DNA of 64,000 nucleotides from Chromobacterium haemolyticum. Lineage in GTDB: Bacteria > Pseudomonadota > Gammaproteobacteria > Burkholderiales > Chromobacteriaceae. Below are positions 1 to 12,125 of the stretch, piece by piece (positions within the stretch are counted from its first letter, which is position 1; every line of letters starts with the position of its first letter). The position numbers and the translations under genes were made by a program. The notes beneath the pieces are model-generated. The model was not told the origin of the DNA. It saw nothing but the letters and a program-made list of their open reading frames with translations, and searched no databases. Location of the stretch: the NCBI RefSeq assembly GCF_002081825.1, contig NZ_MUKU01000004.1, positions 62,001-126,000 on the forward strand. The letters run 5' to 3'.

Positions 1-1
1 G

Positions 2-757
2 CGTCGCATCCTGGACACCATCTACGACGCCATCGACAAATACCGGATTCCCACCCAGGGCTGCGTGCTGGCGCACATGTCCACCCAGATCGAGGCCATC
101 CGCCAGGGCGCGCCCGGCGGGCTGATCTTCCAGAGCATCTGCGGCAGCGAGAAAGGGCTGAAGGAATTCGGCGTGACGCTGGAGCTGCTGGACGAGGCGC
201 GCGAGGTGGGCCGCCAGCACAACCGCATCGCCGGCGACAATTATCTGTACTTCGAAACCGGCCAGGGCTCGGCGCTGTCCGCCGGCGCCCACAACGGCGC
301 GGACCAGGTGACGATGGAGGCGCGCAACTACGGCCTGGCCCGCCACTACGACCCCTTCATCGTCAACACCGTGGTCGGCTTCATCGGCCCGGAATACCTG
401 TACAACGACCGCCAGATCATCCGCGCCGGCCTGGAAGACCACTTCATGGGCAAGCTCTCCGGCATCTCGATGGGCTGCGACTGCTGCTACACCAATCACG
501 CCGACGCCAATCAGAACTCCAACGAGAACCTGGCCATCCTGCTGGCCACGGCGGGCTGCAACTTCATCATCGCCATGCCGCTGGGCGACGACATCATGCT
601 GAATTACCAGACCACGGCCTTCCATGACACCGCCACCATCCGCCAGCTGCTGGGCCTGCGCCCGGCGCCGGAATTCGAGGCCTGGCTGGAAAGCATGGGA
701 CTGATGGAAAACGGCAGGCTGACGCGCCGCGCGGGCGATGCGTCCTTCTTCTTCTGA
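2..757 (+). CDS. eutB: Ethanolamine ammonia-lyase large subunit, C-terminal part (5' end outside window)
   Basis: Catalytic subunit of the adenosylcobalamin-dependent lyase that splits ethanolamine into acetaldehyde and ammonia inside the Eut microcompartment. The reading frame is open from the first base of the window and ends at TGA 755-757, so about 250 C-terminal residues of a roughly 450-residue protein are visible. The EutB-type barrel sequence includes [34 protein letters not shown] and the tail [12 protein letters not shown]. eutC follows after 16 bases, as in enteric eut operons. Only the N-terminal part and the upstream operon are missing. Confidence 0.97.
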   Translation, partial: RRILDTIYDAIDKYRIPTQGCVLAHMSTQIEAIRQGAPGGLIFQSICGSEKGLKEFGVTLELLDEAREVGRQHNRIAGDNYLYFETGQGSALSAGAHNGADQVTMEARNYGLARHYDPFIVNTVVGFIGPEYLYNDRQIIRAGLEDHFMGKLSGISMGCDCCYTNHADANQNSNENLAILLATAGCNFIIAMPLGDDIMLNYQTTAFHDTATIRQLLGLRPAPEFEAWLESMGLMENGRLTRRAGDASFFF

Positions 758-773
758 CTTGGAGCCCACAATC

Positions 774-1646
774 ATGGACAAGCAGCAAATCGACGAAATC
801 GTACGCGCGGTGATGACCCAGCTGGCGCAGCCCGCGCCGGCCACCGTCCCCGACGCCGCCAAAGCGGCCCCGGCCAGCGCCGAGGAAGCCCTGCCCGACC
901 TGGGCGGCGAAGCCTTCCGGCTGTGGATGGGCGTGGCGGCGCCCCAGCGCGCCGAAGTGCTGGCCGAATTCCGCGCCAACACCGCCGCCCGCGTCTGCAC
1001 CGGCCGCGCCGGCCCGCGCCCGCGCACCACCGCGCTGCTGCGCTTCCTGGCCGACCACTCGCGCTCCAAGGACACCGTGCTTAAGGAGGTGCCGCAGCCA
1101 TGGGTGGAGGAAAAAGGCCTGCTGGAGCTGCAAAGCGAGATCGACAACAAAGACCAGTACCTGACCCGCCCCGACATGGGCCGCCGCCTGAACGAGGCCT
1201 CGCTGCAGCTGTTGAAAACGCGCTGCAAGCAACGGCCGCAAGTGCAGGTGGTGGTCTCCGACGGCCTGTCCACCGACGCCGTCACCGCCAACTTCGACGA
1301 AATCCTGCCGCCGCTGCTCAAGGGGCTGGAAAGCGCCGGCCTCGACGTCGGCACGCCCTTCTTCGTCCGCTACGGCCGGGTCAAGGTGGAAGACCAGGTG
1401 GGCGAAACGCTGGGCGCGCAGGTGGTGATCCTGCTGGTGGGCGAACGCCCTGGCCTCGGCCAGTCGGAAAGCCTGTCCTGCTACATGGTGTACGCGCCCA
1501 ACGCCGCCACGGTGGAGGCGGACCGCACCTGCCTCTCCAATATCCACCGCGGCGGCACGCCGCCGGTGGAAGCCGCCGCCGTCATCGTGGACCTCGCCAA
1601 ACGCATGCTGGAGAAGAAGGCTTCCGGCATGGCGCTGAACCGTTAA
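774..1646 (+). CDS. eutC: Ethanolamine ammonia-lyase small subunit
   Basis: Small subunit of the B12-dependent lyase, 290 residues (enteric EutC is about 295). ATG 774 is chosen because it follows TTGGAG and because the first 17 or so residues ([17 protein letters not shown]) form a predicted amphipathic helix, followed by an Ala/Pro linker. Such N-terminal helices direct EutC and the holoenzyme into the microcompartment in enteric systems. Conserved blocks include [40 protein letters not shown] and [12 protein letters not shown] near the cobalamin interface. The gene lies between eutB and eutL in one operon. Confidence 0.97.
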   Translation: MDKQQIDEIVRAVMTQLAQPAPATVPDAAKAAPASAEEALPDLGGEAFRLWMGVAAPQRAEVLAEFRANTAARVCTGRAGPRPRTTALLRFLADHSRSKDTVLKEVPQPWVEEKGLLELQSEIDNKDQYLTRPDMGRRLNEASLQLLKTRCKQRPQVQVVVSDGLSTDAVTANFDEILPPLLKGLESAGLDVGTPFFVRYGRVKVEDQVGETLGAQVVILLVGERPGLGQSESLSCYMVYAPNAATVEADRTCLSNIHRGGTPPVEAAAVIVDLAKRMLEKKASGMALNR

Positions 1647-1657
1647 AGGAGACCGTC

Positions 1658-2317
1658 ATGGCAGTTCTGGATCTGATCAAACCCAGCGTCAAGGCCGTGC
1701 GCCTGATCGCCTCGGCCCAATCCGACTTCAAGGCCGCGCTCAAGCTGCCCGCCCACATCAACAGCCTGGGCCTGCTGACCGCCGATTCCGACGACGTCGC
1801 CTACATCGCCGCCGACGAGGCCACCAAGCAGGCGCAGGTGGAGGTGGTGTTCGGCCGCTCGCTGTACGCCGGCGCGGCGCACAGCTCCTCGCCCACCGCC
1901 GGCGAAGTGCTGATCATCCTCGGCGGCGGCTCGCCGGCCGAAGTACGCGCCGGACTGGACTCGATGATGGCCACCATCGCGGACGGCCCCGCCTTCCGCT
2001 GGGCCAACGACGCCGAGGACACCGCCTTTCTCGCCCACGTGGTCTCGCGCAGCGGCTCCTATCTGTCGGCGCAGACCGGCGTGCGGCTGGGCGAGCCGCT
2101 GGCTTATCTGATCGCGCCGCCGCTGGAAGCCACCTTCGGCATCGACGCCGCGCTCAAGGCCGCCGACGTGCAACTGGCCAGCTATGTGCCGCCGCCGTCG
2201 GAAACCAACTACTCCGGCGCCTTCCTCACCGGCAGCCAGGCCGCCTGCAGCGCCGCCTGCCAGGCCTTCACCCAGGCGGTGCTGGACGTGGGCCGCCAGC
2301 CCGTCACCCTGATGTGA
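1658..2317 (+). CDS. eutL: Ethanolamine microcompartment shell protein, tandem BMC (EutL)
   Basis: Trimeric tandem-BMC shell protein with a gated central pore thought to pass ethanolamine or cofactors. It has 219 residues, the same length as enteric EutL. ATG 1658 is preceded by AAAGGAG 11 bases after the eutC stop. Recognisable segments are [42 protein letters not shown] in the first half and [18 protein letters not shown] plus [17 protein letters not shown] in the second half. A start further upstream would run far into eutC and is unnecessary. Confidence 0.97.
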   Translation: MAVLDLIKPSVKAVRLIASAQSDFKAALKLPAHINSLGLLTADSDDVAYIAADEATKQAQVEVVFGRSLYAGAAHSSSPTAGEVLIILGGGSPAEVRAGLDSMMATIADGPAFRWANDAEDTAFLAHVVSRSGSYLSAQTGVRLGEPLAYLIAPPLEATFGIDAALKAADVQLASYVPPPSETNYSGAFLTGSQAACSAACQAFTQAVLDVGRQPVTLM

Positions 2318-2330
2318 GCGGAGGCCGCAG

Positions 2331-2819
2331 ATGATCAACGCCTTGGGCTTGCTGGAAGTCAGAGGGCTGGCCACCGCCATCGAGGCGGCGGACGCCATGC
2401 TCAAGTCCGCGAACGTGCGCCTGTTGCGGCAATGGCGCACCGACCCGGGCATGATTTCGCTGGTGGTGGAGGGCGACCTCGCCGCCTGCCGCGCGGCGCT
2501 GGACGCCGGCGCCGCCGCGGCGCTGCGGCTGGGCGAAGTGGTCAGCCGCTGCGAGATCGGCCGCCCCGATCCGGACACCGAAACGCTGGTGGACGCGATG
2601 CTGCGGCCGCCGGAGACGGCGGTCGCGCCGGCGGCCGGCCTGGACGAGGCGGCGGTGCTGGCCCGCATCGCCGCGGAGCCGGGCGGCATGAGCCTGGTCG
2701 ACCTGCAAACCGTCTTCCCCTTTGTCGGCCTGAATCGCGGCTGGCTGCAGGCGCAATGCCGCGCCGGCACGCTGCTGCGCCGCCGCGGCCGTTATTTCCG
2801 CGCCGGAGGCAAGCCATGA
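2331..2819 (+). CDS. eutK: Microcompartment shell protein EutK with C-terminal winged-helix-like domain
   Basis: Minor shell protein of 162 residues. Residues 1-90 form a BMC domain (MINALGLLEVRGL, AADAMLKSANVRLL, VVEGDLAACRAALDAG). After a linker, residues 108-158 match the EutK K-domain, a small helix-turn-helix-like fold proposed to bind nucleic acid in enteric EutK (LARIAAEPGGMS, GTLLRRRGRYFR). The start ATG follows GGAGG with good spacing. The stop TGA overlaps the ATG of pduS (ATGA). EutK places this locus in the enteric-type (EUT1-like) class. Confidence 0.95.
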   Translation: MINALGLLEVRGLATAIEAADAMLKSANVRLLRQWRTDPGMISLVVEGDLAACRAALDAGAAAALRLGEVVSRCEIGRPDPDTETLVDAMLRPPETAVAPAAGLDEAAVLARIAAEPGGMSLVDLQTVFPFVGLNRGWLQAQCRAGTLLRRRGRYFRAGGKP

Positions 2820-4171
2820 CGACCGCCGACCTGATCCGTCAGCGGGTGGCCGCCGCCGGCGTCGTCGGCGCCGGCGGCGCGGGCTTTCCCGCCGCGGTCA
2901 AGCTGGCGGCGCGGGCCGACACCTATCTCGTCAACGGCGCCGAGTGCGAACCGCTGCTCAAGGTGGACCAGCAACTGGCGGCGCGCGAGGCGGCGGCCCT
3001 GCTGCGCGGCCTGCGCCACGGCATGACCGCCACCGGCGCGACCCAGGGCGTGATCGCGCTCAAGGCCAAATATCGCGAGGCCATCGCCGCGCTGACGCCG
3101 CTGCTGCCCGCCGACGTGCGCCTGCACATTCTGGAAGACATCTATCCTGCCGGCGATGAAGTGATCACCATCTGGCTCGCCACCGGGCGGCGCGTGCCGC
3201 CGGCCGGCTTGCCGCTGGACGTGGGCGTGGTGGTCAGCAATGTGCAGACCCTGCTCAATGTGGCGGCGGCGGTGGACCAGGAACGGCCGGTCACGCACCG
3301 CACCCTGACCGTCAACGGCCTGGTCAAGCGGCCGCTGACGCTGACCCTGCCGCTGGGCACGCCCTTGCGCGAGGCGCTGGCGCTGGCCGGCGGCCCCAGC
3401 CGCGACGATGTCGCCTTCATCGACGGCGGGCCGATGATGGGCAAGCTGCTGCCCTCGCTGGACCTGCCGGTGACCAAGACCACCGGCGGCCTGCTGGCCT
3501 TGCCGCGCGACCACCTGCTGATCCGCCGCCGTCAACGCGGCGACGCGGCGCAACTGGCGATGGCGCGCACGGTGTGCGAGCAGTGCTGCCTGTGCACCGA
3601 GCTGTGTCCGCGCCACCTGATCGGCCACGAACTGCCGCCGCACCTGATCGTGCGCGCGGTCAACTACCGCCACGCCGGCCCGCGCCCGGACACCGTGCTG
3701 GCGGCGCTGACCTGCTCGGAATGCGGCGTCTGCGAGGCCTACGCCTGTCCGGTGGAGATCTCGCCGCTGCGCGTCAACCTTCTGCTCAAGGCCGAGTTGC
3801 GCGCCCAGGGATTGCGCTACCAGGGCGAACTGAGGCCGGCCGATCCGATGGCGCGCCATCGCCTGGTGCCGGTGTCCCGCCTGATTACCCGTCTCGACCT
3901 GGATTTGCTCAACCACAAGGCGCCATTCCAGGCCTTGGCGTACCGTCCCGAGAAGGTGGTGCTACCGCTGCGCCAGCACATCGGCGCGTCGGCGCAGCCC
4001 TGCGTCGCGATGGGAGAGCGGGTGCGCGAGGGCCAGTTGATCGCCGCCATGCCCCAGGGCGCACTGGGCGCGGCCTTGCATGCCAGCGTGGACGGCGTCG
4101 TCGTCGCGCTGAACGCGGAAACCATCGTCATCCAAACCTCGGAGCCCACATGCCCCATGCCATCGCCCTGA
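2816..4171 (+). CDS. pduS: PduS-like cobalamin reductase (RnfC/SLBB, two 4Fe-4S clusters)
   Basis: Flavin/Fe-S protein that reduces cob(III)alamin for re-adenosylation in propanediol microcompartments. It has 451 residues, the length of Salmonella PduS. The N-terminus has a glycine-rich nucleotide-binding motif (VGAGGAGFPAAVKL, residues 17-30) and NGAECEPLLKVD, the RnfC-family signature. An SLBB region follows around residues 160-240, then two CxxCxxCxxxCP motifs (CEQCCLCTELCP near 255, CSECGVCEAYACP near 300). The start ATG overlaps the eutK stop by 4 bases, so translation is probably coupled. pduS and pduT normally sit in pdu operons, so its place between eutK and eutR is unusual. Function here is inferred: keeping EutBC's B12 active. 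Confidence 0.94.
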   Translation: MTTADLIRQRVAAAGVVGAGGAGFPAAVKLAARADTYLVNGAECEPLLKVDQQLAAREAAALLRGLRHGMTATGATQGVIALKAKYREAIAALTPLLPADVRLHILEDIYPAGDEVITIWLATGRRVPPAGLPLDVGVVVSNVQTLLNVAAAVDQERPVTHRTLTVNGLVKRPLTLTLPLGTPLREALALAGGPSRDDVAFIDGGPMMGKLLPSLDLPVTKTTGGLLALPRDHLLIRRRQRGDAAQLAMARTVCEQCCLCTELCPRHLIGHELPPHLIVRAVNYRHAGPRPDTVLAALTCSECGVCEAYACPVEISPLRVNLLLKAELRAQGLRYQGELRPADPMARHRLVPVSRLITRLDLDLLNHKAPFQALAYRPEKVVLPLRQHIGASAQPCVAMGERVREGQLIAAMPQGALGAALHASVDGVVVALNAETIVIQTSEPTCPMPSP

Positions 4172-4698
4172 TAGAACTGAGCAGCATCGCCAGGGGCATT
4201 GAAGCTGCCGACGCGATGCTCAAATCCGCCCATGTGGAGCTGCTGGCGGCCAAGACCATCTGCCCCGGCAAATTCATCGTGCTGGTGGGAGGCGACGCCG
4301 CCTCGGTCGAACAGGCCGCGGCGCAGGGCCGGCAAGCCGCCGGCCATCTGCTGGTCGATCATTTCTCCATCGCCAGGCTGCATCCGGACGTGCTGCCCGC
4401 CATCAGCGGCGTGACCCGGCTGGAACACGCGGCGGCGGTTGGGGTGGTGGAAAGCTATAGCGTCGCCGCCTGCATCGCGGCGGCGGATCTGGCCGCCAAA
4501 ACCGCGGAGGTGACGCTGATCCGCATCCACCTGGCCTTCGGCATCGGCGGCAAATGCTATTTCGTCCTCAGCGGCGATGTGGCCGCGGTGAGCAGCGCCA
4601 TCGACGTCGCCGCGCAGAGCGCCGGCGAGAAAGGATTGCTGGTGCAGCAGACCGTCATTCCCCGCCCCGCCCCCGCGCTATTGGCCAGCTTGCTGTAG
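4150..4698 (+). CDS. pduT: PduT-like tandem-BMC shell protein with Fe-S ligand cysteine
   Basis: Trimeric shell protein of 182 residues (Salmonella PduT about 184) with two BMC domains. In PduT, Cys38 of each monomer coordinates one 4Fe-4S cluster at the trimer pore. Cys38 is present here in KTICPGKF. The second domain starts near residue 92 (AVGVVESYSVAACIAAAD) and contains HLAFGIGGKCYF. ATG 4150 starts 22 bases before the pduS stop, so the two are translationally coupled, in the same order as in pdu operons. PduT binds PduS in the propanediol system. Here the pair would form an electron path through the Eut shell (inference). Confidence 0.94.
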   Translation: MPHAIALIELSSIARGIEAADAMLKSAHVELLAAKTICPGKFIVLVGGDAASVEQAAAQGRQAAGHLLVDHFSIARLHPDVLPAISGVTRLEHAAAVGVVESYSVAACIAAADLAAKTAEVTLIRIHLAFGIGGKCYFVLSGDVAAVSSAIDVAAQSAGEKGLLVQQTVIPRPAPALLASLL

Positions 4699-4748
4699 GT
4701 GGCACGGGAGAGACCGCCACCAGCCACCGCATACGAAAGGGAAACACC

Positions 4749-5846
4749 ATGTCAGACCCCAGTCCAGGATCAGGGCCCTTGCATCAACTGCGCGCGGCCA
4801 GCCCTCCGCCTCGGGAGCCGCTGGCGCCGCTGGGCGCCGAGGTCGGCGTCAAGCACCGCGAAACCAGCAACAGCTTTGAACAGGCATGCGCGATCACGGC
4901 CTGGCAGCAACTTTACGATCAGTTGCTACCAGGCCTTTTCTTCGGCCATGTGAAGGAGTTGTGGCTGGATCAGCTGCAATGCTTCGAGGAGTTCACCAGC
5001 CGTTCGCTGCGCCAGTCCTGCGTGGTCTGGCCGGACGCCTACTGGTTCGGCCTGCCCTGCCCCGACCAGCCCGGCGCGGCTCGCGACGGCGGCCAGATGG
5101 GCAATGGCGCCATCGCCATCAGCACCGGCGGCGAGGACTTTGAACTGACCACGCCGGACAATTTCCGCATCATGGGGCTGGTGTTGCCGCAAGAGGAACT
5201 GGACGAACACGCCAGGCTGACCCTGGACGGCGGATTGCCCTTGTCGCTGAAAGACCGGCCGCTGCTGCAGCTGGACCCGGAGCGCAAGCGCGACTTCATC
5301 CTGCGCCAGCGCCAGCTGTTGATCGAAGCCGAGCGCAGCCGGCTGGGGCCGGCCGACATCACCGCCTACCGCTTCATGCGCCACGAATTGCTGGACGGAC
5401 TGACCGAGCTGCTGGCCAGCGCCTTGCCGGTGCCCGCGCAGCAACGCAGCCTGCGCAGCCACTGGCGCTTGGTGCGCAAGGCGCGTGATTTCGTGATGAG
5501 TCAGCCGGACGAGGCGCTGGTGGTGGCGGATCTGTGCCGGCACCTCAACCTCAGCCGGCGCACCTTGCAGAACATCTTTCAGAACACGCTGGGGCTGTGT
5601 CCGCTGGCCTATCTCAAGAGCATGCGCCTGAACGCGGTGCAACGCGAACTGCTCAGTCCGGACTCCCGCCACCACACCGTGCAAGACATCGCCGCAGCCT
5701 GGGGTTTCTGGCATATGAGCCAGTTCGCCACCGACTACAAGCGCTTATTTGGAGAAAGGCCGTCCGCCACGCTGTTGCGACGCGCCGGCGGCCCTGAAGA
5801 GCGGCTCAGCTCTTTTTCTGCGGACGCTTCCAGCCCGGCACCGTGA
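4749..5846 (+). CDS. eutR: AraC-family activator of ethanolamine utilisation
   Basis: Transcriptional activator that in enteric bacteria responds to ethanolamine plus adenosylcobalamin and turns on the eut operon. It has 365 residues, slightly longer than enteric EutR (about 350). ATG 4749 follows AAAGGGAAA. The N-terminal sensor contains SFEQACAITAWQQLYDQL. The C-terminal AraC double helix-turn-helix lies at about residues 245-345 (VADLCRHLNLSRRTLQNIFQ; GFWHMSQFATDYKRLFGERP). The last 41 bases overlap the 3' end of glmU on the other strand, and the final 15 or so residues lie beyond the family's usual end, which suggests a join made by recombination. Confidence 0.95.
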   Translation: MSDPSPGSGPLHQLRAASPPPREPLAPLGAEVGVKHRETSNSFEQACAITAWQQLYDQLLPGLFFGHVKELWLDQLQCFEEFTSRSLRQSCVVWPDAYWFGLPCPDQPGAARDGGQMGNGAIAISTGGEDFELTTPDNFRIMGLVLPQEELDEHARLTLDGGLPLSLKDRPLLQLDPERKRDFILRQRQLLIEAERSRLGPADITAYRFMRHELLDGLTELLASALPVPAQQRSLRSHWRLVRKARDFVMSQPDEALVVADLCRHLNLSRRTLQNIFQNTLGLCPLAYLKSMRLNAVQRELLSPDSRHHTVQDIAAAWGFWHMSQFATDYKRLFGERPSATLLRRAGGPEERLSSFSADASSPAP

Positions 5847-7170
5847 CCTGACGCGCGCGCGCCACTGTCAGCTCGCCGGCCGGCGCGGTTCGGCTGATCA
5901 CCGAGCCGGCGCCTATGGTGCTGTAGGATTCCAGCGTCACCGGCGCCACCATCAGGGTGCCGGAGCCGACGAAGACGTTGTCGCCGATCACGGTCTTGAA
6001 CTTGTTGACGCCATCGTAATTGCAGGTCACCGAGCCGGCGCCCACATTCACCTTGCTGCCGATCTCGGCGTCGCCGACATAGCTCAGGTGGTTGACCTTG
6101 GAGCCTTCGCCGATCACGCTCTTCTTCACTTCGACGAAGTTGCCGATGTGCACATGGCCGGCCAGTTGCGCGCCGGGGCGTAAACGGGCGTAAGGCCCGA
6201 TCCGACACGCTTCGCCCACCACCGCGTCTTCCAGATGCGAGAACGGCGCGATCTTGGTGCCGGCGGCCACTTTGACATTCTTCAACACGCAATGCGCGCC
6301 AATTTCCACCTGCTCGCCCAGTTCCACCTTGCCCTCAAACACGCAGCCAACGTCTATGCTGACGTCCATGCCATGGCTGAGTTCGCCGCGGATGTCGATG
6401 CGCGCCGGGTCCGCCAGTGTGACGCCGGCTTCCAACAAGGCCTGCGCCTGGTTTCGCTGCAGGATGCGCTCCAGCTCGGCCAGCTGCACCTTGTTGTTGA
6501 CGCCGGCGGCCTCCCAGCTGGCGTCGACGCTGGCGCTGTCCACGCTCACGCCGTCCGCCACCGCCAGGGCCAGCACGTCGGTCAGATAGTATTCGCCCTG
6601 TGCGTTGCCGTTGTTGAGCGCGGCGAGCCAACCGGCCAGCCGCGCATTGGGCAGGGCCATCATGCCGGTGTTGATTTCACGGATCGCCAGTTGCGCCGGC
6701 GTACAGTCCTTGTGCTCGACGATGGCCTGGAGCTTGCCGTCCGCACCGCGCACCATGCGGCCGTAGCCGCTGGCGTCGTCCAGCACATCGGTCAGCACCG
6801 CCATGCCCGCGCCGGCGGCATCGGACAAACGGCGCAGCGTGTCCGCCTTGGTCAGCGGCACATCGCCGTACAGCACCATGGTCTTGCCATCCTTCGGAAG
6901 GTGCGGCAAAGCCATCTTCAGCGCGTGGCCGGTGCCCAGCTGCTCGGCCTGCTCCGCCCAGATCAGATCCGCGTCCGGTATCGCCGCCCGCACCTGTTCG
7001 CCGCCGTGGCCGTACACCACGATCAGGCGCGCCGGCTTCAGCGCGCGCGCGGTGCGGATCACCCGCGCCAGCATCGGCTCACCGCCTATCGGGTGCAATA
7101 CCTTGGGTTTGGAGGAGTACATGCGCTTGCCTTTGCCGGCAGCGAGAATGACGATGCTGAGACTATCCAT
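5806..7170 (-). CDS. glmU: Bifunctional UDP-GlcNAc pyrophosphorylase / glucosamine-1-P acetyltransferase
   Basis: Makes UDP-GlcNAc for peptidoglycan and LPS. It has 454 residues. The N-terminal uridyltransferase domain begins SIVILAAGKGKRMYSSKPKVL (residues 4-24) with VLYGDVPLT near 98-106. The C-terminal left-handed beta-helix carries hexapeptide repeats and the acetyl-CoA region (HLSYVGDAEIG, GAGSVTCNYDG). It lies downstream of atpC in the same direction but is separated by a hairpin terminator at 7194-7220, so it probably has its own promoter. Its 3' end overlaps eutR tail to tail. Confidence 0.97.
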   Translation of the reverse strand: MDSLSIVILAAGKGKRMYSSKPKVLHPIGGEPMLARVIRTARALKPARLIVVYGHGGEQVRAAIPDADLIWAEQAEQLGTGHALKMALPHLPKDGKTMVLYGDVPLTKADTLRRLSDAAGAGMAVLTDVLDDASGYGRMVRGADGKLQAIVEHKDCTPAQLAIREINTGMMALPNARLAGWLAALNNGNAQGEYYLTDVLALAVADGVSVDSASVDASWEAAGVNNKVQLAELERILQRNQAQALLEAGVTLADPARIDIRGELSHGMDVSIDVGCVFEGKVELGEQVEIGAHCVLKNVKVAAGTKIAPFSHLEDAVVGEACRIGPYARLRPGAQLAGHVHIGNFVEVKKSVIGEGSKVNHLSYVGDAEIGSKVNVGAGSVTCNYDGVNKFKTVIGDNVFVGSGTLMVAPVTLESYSTIGAGSVISRTAPAGELTVARARQVTVPGWKRPQKKS

Positions 7171-7193
7171 GGTTTTTCACGAGTCGAAAACGG

Positions 7194-7220
7194 AAAAAGG
7201 CTGCCACTTGCGTGGCAGCC
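7194..7220 (-). terminator. Intrinsic terminator after atpC
   Basis: On the minus strand GGCTGCCAC and GTGGCAGCC form a perfect 9-bp stem with a 4-base loop, followed by five T residues. It lies 24 bases after the atpC stop and before glmU, so it marks the end of the ATP synthase operon. Confidence 0.9.
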
Positions 7221-7244
7221 TACTATACACGATTACATCTCTTA

Positions 7245-7667
7245 TCAGTGGGCGCGCTTCTTGAGGAAATCCAGCGCCTTCAACTCCGCGATGGCCACTG
7301 CCAGAGCAGCGTGCGCCTTCGCGGTGGAGAGGTCGTCGGTGGCGCGCTTGAGGGAATCCTCCGCAGCGCGTTTTGCCTCATTGGCGCGGGCCTCGTCGAG
7401 ATCCTCGCCGCGAATCGCCGTATCCGCCAGCACGGTGATCAGGCTGGGCTGCACTTCCATCATGCCGCCAGACACTGCCACCAGAACTTCTTCGCTGCTG
7501 CCCGGCACTTTCAGACGCAGCACGCCGGGCTTGATACGGGTCAGGAGCGGCACGTGTTGGGGATACACACCGATCTCGCCTTCGGTAGCCGGCGCAACCA
7601 CGAATTCAGCTTCGCCGGAGAAGATCATTTGCTCGGTGCTGACCACTTCCACACGCATCTTGGACAT
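7245..7667 (-). CDS. atpC: F1Fo ATP synthase epsilon subunit
   Basis: Epsilon subunit of the central stalk, which couples rotation to catalysis and can inhibit ATP hydrolysis. It has 140 residues: an N-terminal beta-sandwich (TEGEIGVYPQHVPLLTRIKPG) and C-terminal paired helices rich in Ala, Glu and Lys (residues 85-138). ATG at 7667 gives MSKMRVEV; Met4 is a possible alternative start. It is the last gene of the atp operon, 11 bases after atpD. Confidence 0.97.
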   Translation of the reverse strand: MSKMRVEVVSTEQMIFSGEAEFVVAPATEGEIGVYPQHVPLLTRIKPGVLRLKVPGSSEEVLVAVSGGMMEVQPSLITVLADTAIRGEDLDEARANEAKRAAEDSLKRATDDLSTAKAHAALAVAIAELKALDFLKKRAH

Positions 7668-7678
7668 CAGCCCTCTCC

Positions 7679-9085
<1,407 letters not shown>

Positions 9086-9117
9086 CTAAACATTAAACTT
9101 TTTCAGTCTGCGACGGC

Positions 9118-9984
9118 TTACACCGCTGCGGCGCCTGCCACGATTTCAGACAACTCGGTAGTGATCGCAGCCTGACGAGCCTTGTTGTACACCAGGCGCA
9201 GTTGCTTGATCGTGTTACCGGCGTTATCCGTGGCGGATTTCATCGCCACCATGCGGGCAGCTTGCTCGGAGGCCATGTTCTCGGCCATCGCCTCGAACAC
9301 CACGGACTCGATGTAGCGTTTGACCAGGAACTCCATCACGGAAAGCGCATTCGGCTCGTACAGGTAATCCCACGAGTGCGAGTGCTCCACCACCATGTGT
9401 TCCGAAGTCAGCGGCAGCAGCTGTTCAGTCGCCGGCTCCTGCTTCATCGTATTGATGAAACGGGAGTAAACGATGTAGAGCGCGTCCAGTTCGCCTTCGG
9501 CGTACTGCTTGAACAGCACCGTAAGCGGGCCAATCAGTTTTTCCATCTTCGGCACATCGCCGAGCTGGGTTGCGCTGGCCACGACGTTGAGGCGCGCGCG
9601 CTGGCATGCCGCCAGGCCTTTCTGGCCCAGGCAGCAGACATCGACTTCGATGCCCTGATCCTGCAGACCCTTGACTTGGGCGAAGAAGCGCTTGAGCGTA
9701 TTCACGTTCAAGCCGCCGCACAGGCCCTTGTCGGAGGTCATCAGGATGATGCCGGCGCGTTTGACTACGTCGCGGCTTTGCAACAGCGGGTGCTCAAGAT
9801 CCGTGTTCGCCTGAGCAAGGTGCGCCATGACTGTGCGCACCTTCTCGGCGTAAGGACGGGCAGCGCGCATACGCTCTTGCGTTTTGCGCATCTTGGAGGT
9901 CGCCACCATTTGCATTGCGCGAGTGATCTTCTGCGTGTTTTGCACGCTTCGGATCTTGGTGAGAATCTCTTTGCCGACTGCCAT
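9118..9984 (-). CDS. atpG: F1Fo ATP synthase gamma subunit
   Basis: Rotating central shaft of F1, 288 residues. The N-terminal helix (GKEILTKIRSVQNTQKITRAM) and C-terminal helix (residues 210-285) form the coiled-coil shaft. SDKGLCGGLN, a gamma hallmark, lies near 84-93. ATG 9984 fits the family start MAVGKEI. Confidence 0.98.
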   Translation of the reverse strand: MAVGKEILTKIRSVQNTQKITRAMQMVATSKMRKTQERMRAARPYAEKVRTVMAHLAQANTDLEHPLLQSRDVVKRAGIILMTSDKGLCGGLNVNTLKRFFAQVKGLQDQGIEVDVCCLGQKGLAACQRARLNVVASATQLGDVPKMEKLIGPLTVLFKQYAEGELDALYIVYSRFINTMKQEPATEQLLPLTSEHMVVEHSHSWDYLYEPNALSVMEFLVKRYIESVVFEAMAENMASEQAARMVAMKSATDNAGNTIKQLRLVYNKARQAAITTELSEIVAGAAAV

Positions 9985-10028
9985 ATCCTGAACCTTTCCT
10001 AGTAACTGTTTGCGTTAACCGAAAAGAC

Positions 10029-11573
<1,545 letters not shown>

Positions 11574-11581
11574 GATCTCTC

Positions 11582-12118
11582 CTAATTCTTGAGGCTTACT
11601 GCCATGGCTTGCAGTTTGCCGCGCACGGAAGCGTCGATGACATCGTCGCCCACCAACACACGAACCCCGCCGATCAGGTCAGGGTTGTCACGCACATCAA
11701 TCCGTACGGATTTGCCGTACTTCTTGGAAAGCGTGTCGGTCAGTTCGGCTTGCTGTGCATCGTTCATTGCAAACGCCGTTTCCACCACGGCGTCCACTAC
11801 GCCTTCCGCTTGCGCCTTGAACACTTCAAACTGCTCGGCGATTTGCGGCAGCAGCGTCAGACGGCTGTTCTCGATCAGCACGGCCAGAAGACGTTTGACG
11901 TCCTCGTTGCCGCGCGTGCCCAGAACGTCCAGCATCAGCGCCTCAAGCTCTTGTGCGGTATGTTTCGGATTGGTGATGACGGCTTCCAGATCCGGGTTCT
12001 TCACCATGGCAGCCAGCCACGACAGCGATTCCGACCATTGCTGGGTGGCTTGCTGCTCGGTGGCGAGGCTGTATACCGCTTCGGCATAGGGCCTAGCTAC
12101 GGTAATGAGTTCTGCCAT
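11582..12118 (-). CDS. atpH: F1Fo ATP synthase delta subunit
   Basis: Peripheral-stalk subunit that fixes F1 to the b dimer. It has 178 residues, the normal length. It starts [18 protein letters not shown] and ends with a typical domain ([15 protein letters not shown] type, residues 140-156). The gene is 7 bases after atpF and 8 bases before atpA. Confidence 0.97.
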   Translation of the reverse strand: MAELITVARPYAEAVYSLATEQQATQQWSESLSWLAAMVKNPDLEAVITNPKHTAQELEALMLDVLGTRGNEDVKRLLAVLIENSRLTLLPQIAEQFEVFKAQAEGVVDAVVETAFAMNDAQQAELTDTLSKKYGKSVRIDVRDNPDLIGGVRVLVGDDVIDASVRGKLQAMAVSLKN

Positions 12119-12125
12119 GAGTTAA

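Noticed and set aside
5801-5820. Possible terminator AGAGC-GGCTCA-GCTCT-TTTT at the end of eutR
   Set aside because: Only a 5-bp stem and inside coding DNA of both eutR and glmU; too weak to call.
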